Assembly (NCBI GenBank): GCA_016713275.1
Contig: JADJPL010000006.1
Coordinates: forward strand, 62,001-126,000
Source: Haliscomenobacter sp.
Lineage (GTDB): Bacteria > Bacteroidota > Bacteroidia > Chitinophagales > Saprospiraceae
DNA: 64,000 nucleotides
Reading direction: 5' to 3'
Both the position numbers and the translations under genes were made by a program. Shown here piece by piece: positions 55,164-62,546 of this stretch. Within the stretch, counting starts at the first letter, position 1. Each line of letters starts with the position of its first letter. Below the pieces are notes generated by a model that saw only the letters and a list, made by a program, of their open reading frames with translations, made no database searches and was not told the DNA's origin.

Positions 55164-55317
55164 GTTAGACGTTAGATGTCGGACGTTAGACGTTGGAGGG
55201 TTGGAATGGCGGTAAAACCTGGATTGAATTTTTGCTAAGCATGTGGATAATCCGTTTTTTACAAATGAATCTGCTTTGTTCCATGCCCACATCTAAAGTC
55301 TGAAATCTAAAGTCTAG
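55164..55317. repeat. Two mirrored heptamer arrays between tolC-like and MFP genes
   Basis: After the TolC stop the minus strand reads TAGACTT, TAGATTT, CAGACTT, TAGATGT (55291-55317). Before the MFP start an opposite array of ACGTCTA/ACATCTA type units occupies 55164-55195. The two are complementary and could fold the intergenic RNA into a hairpin. Confidence 0.7.
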
Positions 55318-56666
55318 AATAGTTGAAGGATTCGGCCGTTGGCGTATTCCATATCGATCCAGGCCAGGTTGTACTGGAGGAGGGTAGACAGATACGATGC
55401 CTGCACTTCCCGCATGGAGCGTTCGGCGCTAAGCACTTCGGTGACGGAGGCGACGCCTTCTTTAAAGCGTTTTTGCGATACGGCATAGACTTCTTCGGCC
55501 ACTAGCTGGTTTTCCCGGATCGAGTTGAGGCTGTTCCAGGTGGTGAGCAGTTGGCGGCGGGCATTGCCGTATTGGAACTGGAGCGATTGCAGGGTCTGGC
55601 GGCGGTCTTCGGTGAGTTGGAGCACTTCGATTTCGGATTGCTGGATCTGGCTGCGTTTCAGGAACCCGTCGAAAATGGGGACTTTAATATTCAGGCCCAC
55701 CTGGGAAAAGTTGAACCAGTTGTCGCCGTTTCCAAAATCCTTGAATTTATCGCCCTGGCCCTGGTAGTTATACCCGGCAAAGATGCGCAGGGACGGGTAA
55801 TAACCGGCTTTGTATACATCGGTGTTGAGGTTGTTGAGGTTGATCTGCTTGTCGATTAGGATCAGGTCGAGTTTGTTCTGGAAATTCTCGTTCAGTCCCT
55901 GGGCAGGCGAAGCCAGGGCGGCGCCGTTGGCCACGAGCGTATCGATGAGCGCGACCTCCTGATCCAATGGCATGGCCATGGCGAATTTAAGCGCTTGAAC
56001 GGCTTGTTCGTATTGGAGGTCGAGGTTTTGGAGCTGGGTTTGGAGGCTGACCTTGTTAACCCGGAGCTGATCCACGTCCAACTTTTTCGCGAAGCCGTTC
56101 TGGTATTGCAGTTCGGTTACTTTGAGGAGGCCGAGTACCTGATCGAGGTTAACGAGCAAGAGGTCCTTTTGCTGGGCCAGGATCTTGGCTTGGTAGTAAG
56201 TGCGAACGACGTTGTAGACGAGTTCTTCCTGGGTTTTGGATTCCAGGATGCTGTTGAACTCTTTCAGTTCCCGAACGGCTTTCAGTCCGGTCCAGTAGCT
56301 TTGGCTGTACGCCAATTGGTTCAATTCCACGCCCATCAGGGTGCTCAGGTCGGTACCGAACTGAAGGGGGATGAGCTCGTCGGGTTTGCCCTCAAAAAAG
56401 TTGGGGATGAGCTGAGTAGGGAGCTTGAGGTTGTAGGTGAGGTTGGCGCTGAAGTCGATCTGCGGCAACCCGGTGCTTTTGTACTCCTTGACTTTTTCTT
56501 CCGACTGGCGGGTTTCGAGTTTGCTCTTCAGAATTTGCGGACTGTTTTGAAGGGCAAATTGAACGCTTTCCTTGACCGAAAGCGGCTGCTGAGCAGCCAG
56601 GCCCCAGGCGAAAAGAAGCGCAGGGCTCAAGGCCAGGAGTTTGGGAAAAACTTCATAATAACGCAT
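55314..56666 (-). CDS. TolC-family outer-membrane efflux protein
   Basis: A 450-residue outer-membrane channel of the RND/TolC type with a signal peptide (LLALSPALLFAWGLAAQQP) and two OEP repeats of long helices (KSKLETRQSEEKVKEYKSTG, then LQFQYGNARRQLLTTWNSLN). A proline-led TGLPQIDFSANLTYN strand region lies in the first repeat and YPSLRIFAGYNYQG in the second, consistent with the barrel strands. Second gene of the operon, 28 bp after the TetR gene. With the adaptor and pump it would form a complete tripartite exporter. Confidence 0.92.
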   Translation of the reverse strand: MRYYEVFPKLLALSPALLFAWGLAAQQPLSVKESVQFALQNSPQILKSKLETRQSEEKVKEYKSTGLPQIDFSANLTYNLKLPTQLIPNFFEGKPDELIPLQFGTDLSTLMGVELNQLAYSQSYWTGLKAVRELKEFNSILESKTQEELVYNVVRTYYQAKILAQQKDLLLVNLDQVLGLLKVTELQYQNGFAKKLDVDQLRVNKVSLQTQLQNLDLQYEQAVQALKFAMAMPLDQEVALIDTLVANGAALASPAQGLNENFQNKLDLILIDKQINLNNLNTDVYKAGYYPSLRIFAGYNYQGQGDKFKDFGNGDNWFNFSQVGLNIKVPIFDGFLKRSQIQQSEIEVLQLTEDRRQTLQSLQFQYGNARRQLLTTWNSLNSIRENQLVAEEVYAVSQKRFKEGVASVTEVLSAERSMREVQASYLSTLLQYNLAWIDMEYANGRILQLF

Positions 56667-56693
56667 GTGGATTCGGGTTTGATTTAAAGAACG

Positions 56694-57296
56694 TTAGATT
56701 CGCATGTATTTTTCAAGGAATTGGGCGCCCGTCGGGGAGACGATACCGCGCAGGTAATGATGAATATATTCCCGGAATACCTGGTCGGTAGGGTAGGTTT
56801 CCGGTGGGAATAGTTGGTCGTCGATCACGACGTTGATGCTCGTCAGATAGATTCGCGCGAGGATGTCCGGGTTAAATTCACTGCGGTACAATCCCTGCTT
56901 GATTCCGTTTTCCAGGTTTTCCCGGAGGATGCCGTAGATATGGGTGCGCTCCATGTCTTCCATCACTTTCCAGGCTTCGGGATGGTATTTTTTCAGGTCA
57001 AAGATCAAACTGGGAGACATTTGCTGGAGCTGCCGGATGATCATCCGGGCGATTTCCACCATTTCCTCCAGGGCGTTGCTTGCTTTGGCCCGAATGGCGC
57101 CGATCGTAGTCAATTCGCACTTCTGGTTGTATTGAAGCGTTTCTATGATCAACTCTTCTTTGGTAGAAAAATACTGGTATAAGGTTTTTTTGGAAATTCC
57201 CATTTCGCGGGCCACATCGTCCATACTGACGCTCTTCACCCCGTAGCGCATGAATAAGTGTTCGGCCTTCTCTAAAATTGCTGTTGGTGTACTCAT
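56694..57296 (-). CDS. TetR-family repressor of the efflux operon
   Basis: A 200-residue repressor. N-terminal HTH: ILEKAEHLFMRYGVKSVSMD (helices 1-2) then DVAREMGISKKTLYQYFSTKEEL (HTH). The C-terminal ligand domain is all helical and variable, as usual. As the first gene of the TetR-TolC-MFP-RND operon on the same strand it probably represses its own transcription and that of the pump until an inducer binds. The -7 box at 57305-57312 lies only 8 bases before its ATG, suggesting a nearly leaderless message; an operator should overlap it. Confidence 0.92.
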   Translation of the reverse strand: MSTPTAILEKAEHLFMRYGVKSVSMDDVAREMGISKKTLYQYFSTKEELIIETLQYNQKCELTTIGAIRAKASNALEEMVEIARMIIRQLQQMSPSLIFDLKKYHPEAWKVMEDMERTHIYGILRENLENGIKQGLYRSEFNPDILARIYLTSINVVIDDQLFPPETYPTDQVFREYIHHYLRGIVSPTGAQFLEKYMRI

Positions 57297-57648
57297 CTTG
57301 CTTGCAAATGTATGGGCAAAAAACTTCGGAAACTTGAAAAAGGTTTTGAGTTTCCGGGGTTTTTTCTGTTTCTCGACAAAAAGAAATATTTACAGGATGA
57401 ATTGGGAGAAAAAAGAGATGAAAAAAGGTGAAAATTTTGAGTGGGAAATAATTGGGAGATGCTCCATTCGTTCGGCTTTCAAAAGGTCCTTTTTTATCTG
57501 TTGATTGCTATTTTTTTAAAATAATATTTGTTAAAAAAAATAAATCGAATTCCTTTATCTTTCCTTCTTGCATGCGAAAACCCATTGCCTCGCTGGACAG
57601 GCTTCAGCCGTGGCGCCTGCTTAAAAGCAGAATCAATAACCAACACCT
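57297..57648. other. 352-bp AT-rich gap with the divergent control region
   Basis: No gene is seen here. On the minus side it holds the TetR promoter; on the plus side it leads to the GNAT gene, with a weak TTTG-TATCTTTC pair (57527-57563, spacer 25, poor match). The A/T-rich tracts at 57440-57545 are plain low-complexity sequence with no evident operator palindrome. Confidence 0.6.
57305..57312 (-). promoter_or_regulatory. -7 box of the efflux operon promoter
   Basis: On the minus strand TACATTTG, an exact TAnnTTTG match, whose last base is 8 bases from the TetR ATG. A good -33 is not clear (TTTTTC near 57335-57341 is the best candidate). Confidence 0.6.
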
Positions 57649-58775
57649 ATGCCCGACCTTACCCTGGTTCCGGTTACCAGCCGGGCCGCCTTAAAGAAGT
57701 TCATCCACCTTCCTGCCCGGGTCCATGCCCAAAGGGCCAATTGGCTGCCGCCTTTGTACCTCGACGAATGGACTTATTTCAACCCCCGGAAAAACAACGC
57801 TTTTTCTTATTGCGACACCCTGCTGCTGCTGGCAAAACGGGGCGCCACCAGCGTGGGCCGCATCATGGGGATTATCCACCGTCCCTACAATGCGCGAACG
57901 GGGGAAGCAGCTGTTCGCTTTGCGCATTTGGAGTGTTTCCCGGATGAAGAAGCCGTTCAGGCGCTCCTCTCCGCTGTCGAAGCGTGGGGCCGCTCCAAAG
58001 GAATGACCGAAATGGTGGGGCCTTTCGGGTTTTCCGATAAAGACCCGGAAGGGCTGATGATCGAAGGGTTTGATGCCCTTCCTATTTTGGTGACGGCCAC
58101 CAACCAGGCGTATCTTCCCGGCTACGTGGAGCGGGCCGGGTTTGAAAAAAGCTGGATTGCCTGGATTTTATGATCGATCTGGAAAAGGATATCCCGGAAT
58201 CCTTTCCGCGGATTTACGAGCGGGTGCAGCGCAACCCGGCTTTCCAGGTGCTGGAGTTTAGTTCCACCCGGTCGCTGAAGCCCTATATTGAGGCTGTTTT
58301 TCACCTGGTAAACGCTACCTACACCGATATTTACGGATTTCAGCCTCTGGACGACCGCGAGATCCGCGAACTGGCCGCCCGGTATCTTCCCTTGCTCAAT
58401 CCCCGGTTTGTGAAACTCGTCGTGACCGCAGAAGGCAAGGCCGCCGCTTTTATCGTCGGTATTCCCAACCTGACCAAAGGCATTCAGAAAGCCAAAGGGA
58501 AGCTGCTGCCGTTTGGCATCCTTCACCTGCTGGCCGCATCGCGGAAATCCACCCAGCTGGATCTCATGCTCGGCGCGATTCACCCCGACTACCGCAGCCG
58601 CGGCCTGGATGTGCTGATGGGGTGGAAACTGATCCTAAGCGCCCGTGCAGCCGGTATCCAAACCTTCGAAACCCACCTCGTTCTGGAAACCAACGAACGC
58701 ATGCTGGCCGAATACGCCCGCCTCGGCGCCGGCCTGCATAAACGATTCCGAATTTACCGAAAGGATATTCGCTGA
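57649..58775 (+). CDS. GNAT-superfamily acyltransferase, large form (one frameshift)
   Basis: About 375 residues after correction. This matches a Bacteroidota GNAT-fold family of 370-390 residues. The N-terminal half has KKFIHLPARVHAQRANWLPP, VGRIMGIIHRPYNARTGEA and MVGPFGFSDKDPEGLMIEGF. The C-terminal half is a second GNAT-like domain (IHPDYRSRGLDVLMGW, LVLETNERMLAEYARLGAG). As given, the frame stops at 58173 and a new ATG overlaps it (ATGA). One more G at 58154-58155 gives EKSWDCLDFMIDLEKDIPES, so it is one protein, not two coupled genes. The substrate is unknown. Confidence 0.75.
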
Positions 58776-58783
58776 GGCGAAGG

Positions 58784-58985
58784 GCAACAAGTCTATTGAT
58801 GCAGATGGCCGATCCGGGGCTTGAGGCGGAGCCTCTACTTAGAGTGAGTCCGAGGCGGAGCCTCGAACTAGGGGGAGGTGCAGGCGCCGGTCGGGGGACC
58901 GGCTATTAATTCCGCACGGAATCTGATCCCGCTAATTGCGGGACGGCGAACAAGTCTCGAAACTAGGGCCATTTTGAACAGTCCC
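58784..58985. mobile_element. Degenerate MITE-like fragment
   Basis: It shares with the element at 10937-11237 the end TTTTGAACAGTCCC (58972-58985), the core TTCCGCACGGAATCT (58910-58924) and GAGGCGGAGCC-type arms (58823-58835, 58852-58864). It starts with GCAACAAGTCTATTG, a word also found at 29748 and 33019. The left terminal repeat is missing, so it looks like a decayed copy. Confidence 0.55.
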
Positions 58986-59047
58986 TTGCCTTATGCCCTG
59001 CGCCTTACGCCTTAACTCCTTAACGCCTCAACGCTCCAACGCTATGC
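58986..59047. repeat. Octamer-like array after the TPM-protein stop
   Basis: Reading the minus strand from the stop: GCGTTGGA, GCGTTGAG, GCGTTAAG, GAGTTAAG, GCGTAAG and similar G-rich units. Confidence 0.6.
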
Positions 59048-60307
59048 TCACCAACTCACCCCTGCGCCGCCGCCGCCCGACCGGCCGCCGCCCCAGGAAC
59101 TGCTTCCGCCGCCGGAGCTGCCTCCGCTTCGAAAACCGCCGGAGCTGGAAGAACTCGTCGTTAGCTTTGGTAGCACGACGGATTTGGTATGGGTATAATT
59201 ACAGTTTTTACAGCAATAGGTCAATTCCTTGAGCCCGGAGTGCGAATAGGTAGCGCTGCGGATGGTGGTTGTTTCCGACTGGTAGTAGGTGACGAACTTG
59301 CAGTTTGGGCACCGGGAATAGCGGGTAAAGGGTTTGGCATAGCGGAGGATCAGCAGGTCGTCCCCGCTTTCCGTCGCCCATACATCGTAATCGGCCGAGC
59401 CGATCTCTTCTTCGGTTACCTGGCCTTTTTCCAAATATTCGTCTTCCTCCGATTCGGGCAAAAGGCGCATGGGCGCGCCGGTTTTTTTGCTGAACCTGGG
59501 CTGGTAGCGCAACCGGCGCAATTTACGGTTCACCCAGACGAAGACCAGGAGGAAGGGGACGGGGAAGAAGACCAGCAGCGCGTAATTGCGCGCTTTGCGC
59601 AGGGCGTGGTATTTGTCGTACAACTCGCCTTTTCCATTCAGTACGTTAAAAATGAAAGTCAGGGCCCAGACGTGAAAGATCAGATTGAGGAGCAGGTAGA
59701 TCCAGAGAAAAGCCCACAAATCCCGGGCGCCGGATTTGGGCTGTCCTGGATCCGCGTAAATTTCTTCTGTGCTTTCGGGGTTCTCCAGAATAGATTTGAA
59801 GCGCTGCATAGCGGCAATCAGCCCCTGCCCATACTGCTTTTGCTGAAAATAGGGGACCAGTTCCTGCATTCCAATCCGGTAACACAAGGCGTCGGGCAGG
59901 ACGCCTTCCAGTCCGTATCCGGTTTCAAACTCGGTGCGCCGCTGGTCCATAACGACCAAAACAAGCAGGCCGTTATCCGTCTCTTTTTGGCCAATTCCCC
60001 AATGGTTAAACAAAGCGGTGGCAAATTCTTTTGGGTTGTCTTCGCCGATCGACGGGAGCACGACGACCGCCACCTGGGCGGTCGTGGAGTCCTCCAGATC
60101 CGCCATCAATGCGTTGAGGCGGGCGGTCTCCCCGGAATTCAGGAAATTGGCGGGGTCGCTGAGATAGCCTGTGCCGCCGCGTTTGGGGTTGGGGACGGTT
60201 TCTACCGTGTAGGATTTTCTATTGCCCTGGCCTGACATCGTGCTTGCAACCAAAACGCTGATTGCCAGGAGGTAATAAAAGCGGTTGAAAAAAAACAGTC
60301 GGTTCAT
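59048..60307 (-). CDS. TPM-domain membrane protein with zinc ribbon
   Basis: A 419-residue protein. A signal peptide (LLAISVLVASTMSGQ) precedes a TPM domain (YLSDPANFLNSGETARLNAL to VVMDQRRTEFETGYGLEGVL, with GIGQKETDNGLLVLV), the fold of YgcG/Psb32-like proteins. Two membrane helices follow (WAFLWIYLLLNLIFHVW and YALLVFFPVPFLLVFVW). The C-terminal cytoplasmic part has a four-Cys zinc ribbon (CPNC and CCKNC) and ends in a Gly/Ser-rich tail (GGFRSGGSSGGGSSSWGGG), as in YgcG proteins. The function of YgcG-like proteins is not settled; a role in membrane protein quality control is proposed for relatives. Confidence 0.85.
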   Translation of the reverse strand: MNRLFFFNRFYYLLAISVLVASTMSGQGNRKSYTVETVPNPKRGGTGYLSDPANFLNSGETARLNALMADLEDSTTAQVAVVVLPSIGEDNPKEFATALFNHWGIGQKETDNGLLVLVVMDQRRTEFETGYGLEGVLPDALCYRIGMQELVPYFQQKQYGQGLIAAMQRFKSILENPESTEEIYADPGQPKSGARDLWAFLWIYLLLNLIFHVWALTFIFNVLNGKGELYDKYHALRKARNYALLVFFPVPFLLVFVWVNRKLRRLRYQPRFSKKTGAPMRLLPESEEDEYLEKGQVTEEEIGSADYDVWATESGDDLLILRYAKPFTRYSRCPNCKFVTYYQSETTTIRSATYSHSGLKELTYCCKNCNYTHTKSVVLPKLTTSSSSSGGFRSGGSSGGGSSSWGGGRSGGGGAGVSW

Positions 60308-60471
60308 GACAGGTGAACTAAATTTCTATAAAGATAGGGGTTTCGGGGGAATTCTTTTCAGGGGGAAATTTTGGCGTATCCGGAGGGGCTGGACGCGATT
60401 TGGTAGAAAAAAGGCGTAGTCTCTGCACGGAGGCTTCGCCTTTTTGCAAATAATACCCTAACTTTCGACCT

Positions 60472-61092
60472 ATGGTTTGGGCAAACAATTTTTTCTGGGG
60501 GTGGCTGCTTGCTTTTGCCGGGATGGCCATTCCGGGACTGGGAAATATGACAACGGCGAACGTCACCATGCGCTATGGGGTAAAAGCCGGGCTGGCCAGC
60601 GCGTTGGGCGGAGCGGTAGTGGTATTCATTCAGGCAAAAATTGCCGTCGGTTTTGCCAATTACCTGAGCACGCATGGGGAAGTGCTGACCAACTTAAAAA
60701 AACTGGCCGTCCTGATTTTCCTCGCCTTGAGCGCCGCCTTTCTCAAACAAGCGCTGCGGCCTAAGAAACGCAACGGGCAAAAACCCTACCCCGGCACTCC
60801 TTTTCTTTCCGGTTGCGCCGCATCGGGGGTCAATGCGTTGAACATTCCCTTGTACTTTACGGCCAGCGCGTTTCTGGACTCCCACGGTTGGTTGCTGCTG
60901 AGGCCTTATTCGGGCTGGGGAGTAGCCCTGGGGGCTTTCGTAGGCGCTTTTTCCGTATTGGCCCTTTATGCGTACCTTGCCCGTTTAGCGACCCAAAGCG
61001 CGCTGCTCCGGGACAAAACCATGAATTATTTCCTGAGCGCCTTGTTTTTTGCTCTGGCGTTGTGGCAATGGGTGTTGCTATATTTTGTGTGA
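60472..61092 (+). CDS. LysE-family amino acid exporter
   Basis: A 206-residue membrane protein with six predicted helices. The N-terminal motif FFWGWLLAFAGMAIPGLGNM with RYGVKAGLASALGGAVVV matches the LysE/RhtB family (usual P-G-P region), followed by LKKLAVLIFLALSAAFLKQAL. These proteins export amino acids such as lysine, homoserine or threonine. The usual PGP motif is IPGLGN here, so substrate assignment is uncertain. It lies 17 bp before pfkA on the same strand and is probably co-transcribed. Confidence 0.8.
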   Translation: MVWANNFFWGWLLAFAGMAIPGLGNMTTANVTMRYGVKAGLASALGGAVVVFIQAKIAVGFANYLSTHGEVLTNLKKLAVLIFLALSAAFLKQALRPKKRNGQKPYPGTPFLSGCAASGVNALNIPLYFTASAFLDSHGWLLLRPYSGWGVALGAFVGAFSVLALYAYLARLATQSALLRDKTMNYFLSALFFALALWQWVLLYFV

Positions 61093-61109
61093 TTTTATCT
61101 CTATTCGCC

Positions 61110-62204
61110 ATGAAAAAATTGCTGATCGCCACCGGAGGCGGCGACTGTCCCGGGTTGAATGCCGTCATCAGGGGAATTGCCAAGGCAGCCCGGTCGGAAG
61201 GTGTCTGGGACGCCTGGGGCACCATGGAGGCGTTTAACGGGGTGTTTAGCGACCCACCCGAACTGGTCCGCCTAACTCCCAAGCGCATTGCCGGCATTCA
61301 CGTCAAAGGAGGAACGATTATCAAGACCACGAACCTGAATGACCCCAGGGCCTACCCTGTCCAGCAGGCGGACGGCTCCTGGAAAACGGTCGACCGCACC
61401 GGCGAGCTCGTGGAGCGGATTAAAAGCCTGGGATTCGAGGCGCTGGTCAATATCGGGGGCGACGGAAGCCAGCGGATTTCCCAGGCATTGATCGAAAAGG
61501 GGATGAATGTAGTAGGAGTGCCTAAAACCATCGACAACGACCTCCTGGGCACTGACCTGACGTTTGGTTTTAGCACCGCCGTGCAGATCGCTTCGGAAAG
61601 CCTGGATAAGCTGGTGACTACCGCCGAAAGCCACCACCGGGTTATGCTGATGGAAGTAATGGGAAGAGACGCCGGCTGGATTGCCCTGCACACGGCCATT
61701 GCCGGGGGCGCAGAAATCTGCCTGATCCCGGAAATCCCTTTTCAAATCGACAAAGTGCTCCACACCATTAATAAGCGGTATCACAAAGGGAAAGGCTTTG
61801 CCAACATCGTCATCGCGGAGGGCGCCAAACCGGCCGGAGGAGCCGTCGTCGGGAAAAAAGCCCTGGAAGTGGGCGACCAGCATATTAAACTGGGAGGCGT
61901 TGCCAACTACCTGCAAATGCTTTTGGAGGAAAAAGGATGCCCCGCTCAGATCCGCACCACTGTTCTTGGCCATATCCAAAGAGGAGGGATACCGATTGCG
62001 TTCGACCGCATCCTGGCCTCTGCTATGGGGGTGAAAGCCTATGAACTCGTTCGGGATGGCGTTTTTGGAACCATGGTCTCTTACCAGGGCGACCAGTTGA
62101 GCCAGGTTCCGATCTCCGAAGCGGTCAAGGGAAATAAAATTCTTACCCCCGACCATTACCTCTTGCGCGTGGCCCGATCTTTGGGCATTTCCTTCGGGGA
62201 TTAA
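61110..62204 (+). CDS. pfkA: 6-phosphofructokinase
   Basis: A 364-residue group A phosphofructokinase. GGGDCPGLNAVI (9-20), GGDGSQRIS (116-124) and PKTIDNDLLGTDL (138-150) hold the phosphate donor and catalytic Asp. GRDAGWIA, IPEIPF and LGHIQRGG follow. Position 119 is Gly, as in ATP enzymes (E. coli G104), but 139 is Lys where E. coli has Gly124; Lys at this site is typical of pyrophosphate-dependent or mixed (group III) enzymes. The donor is thus uncertain; ATP is favoured by the Gly. ATG 61110 gives the standard start. Confidence 0.93.
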   Translation: MKKLLIATGGGDCPGLNAVIRGIAKAARSEGVWDAWGTMEAFNGVFSDPPELVRLTPKRIAGIHVKGGTIIKTTNLNDPRAYPVQQADGSWKTVDRTGELVERIKSLGFEALVNIGGDGSQRISQALIEKGMNVVGVPKTIDNDLLGTDLTFGFSTAVQIASESLDKLVTTAESHHRVMLMEVMGRDAGWIALHTAIAGGAEICLIPEIPFQIDKVLHTINKRYHKGKGFANIVIAEGAKPAGGAVVGKKALEVGDQHIKLGGVANYLQMLLEEKGCPAQIRTTVLGHIQRGGIPIAFDRILASAMGVKAYELVRDGVFGTMVSYQGDQLSQVPISEAVKGNKILTPDHYLLRVARSLGISFGD

Positions 62205-62546
62205 ATAAGGTATTAGGCGAGGGCGCCCCTCCTTCAGCCCGTCCGGATAAGGAAATGGCATGCGATCTTCCTCCTCGCTTAGGTCCGAGAATTCATTAGG
62301 AGTTTCCTATAAATAAACATAGGTCCCCAAAAAAGGCTATGTAAAGCAAAGATGAATTCTTTGTTAATGCCTTTGTCTTGTTTTCAACGTTTTATTAACC
62401 AATCCTTAATGATTATTTTAAGTCCTTTCAGGCAACCCGGTACGGAGTTTTCCTCAATTTTGTGTTGACAATTGATCAAAAAAAGCCGTGCCCAGGGAAG
62501 CCCCTTAGACACGGCAGGAAGTAATTAATTAATCAATCACTAAATT
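62205..62546. other. 342-bp gap upstream of the SusC-like gene
   Basis: No gene is present. It includes AT-rich sequence, the hairpin at 62485-62515 and possible promoter parts near 62455 (CAATTTTG, two mismatches from the -7 consensus). The last 30 bp before the ATG are very A/T rich. Confidence 0.6.
62485..62515. terminator. Hairpin in the SusC-like leader
   Basis: GCCGTG (62485-62490) pairs with CACGGC (62510-62515), with an inner GGG/CCC pair. On the minus strand it is followed by seven T, so it reads as a good rho-independent terminator there (against antisense transcripts). On the plus strand it would lie in the 5' leader of the SusC-like gene. Confidence 0.5.

Noticed and set aside
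57649..58775. Two translationally coupled genes overlapping by ATGA
   Set aside because: Both parts belong to one known 370-390-residue family, and one extra G at 58154 joins them in the expected order.
62485..62515. Riboswitch for the SusC-like gene
   Set aside because: Only one simple stem with an inner GGG/CCC; no known aptamer core was seen.
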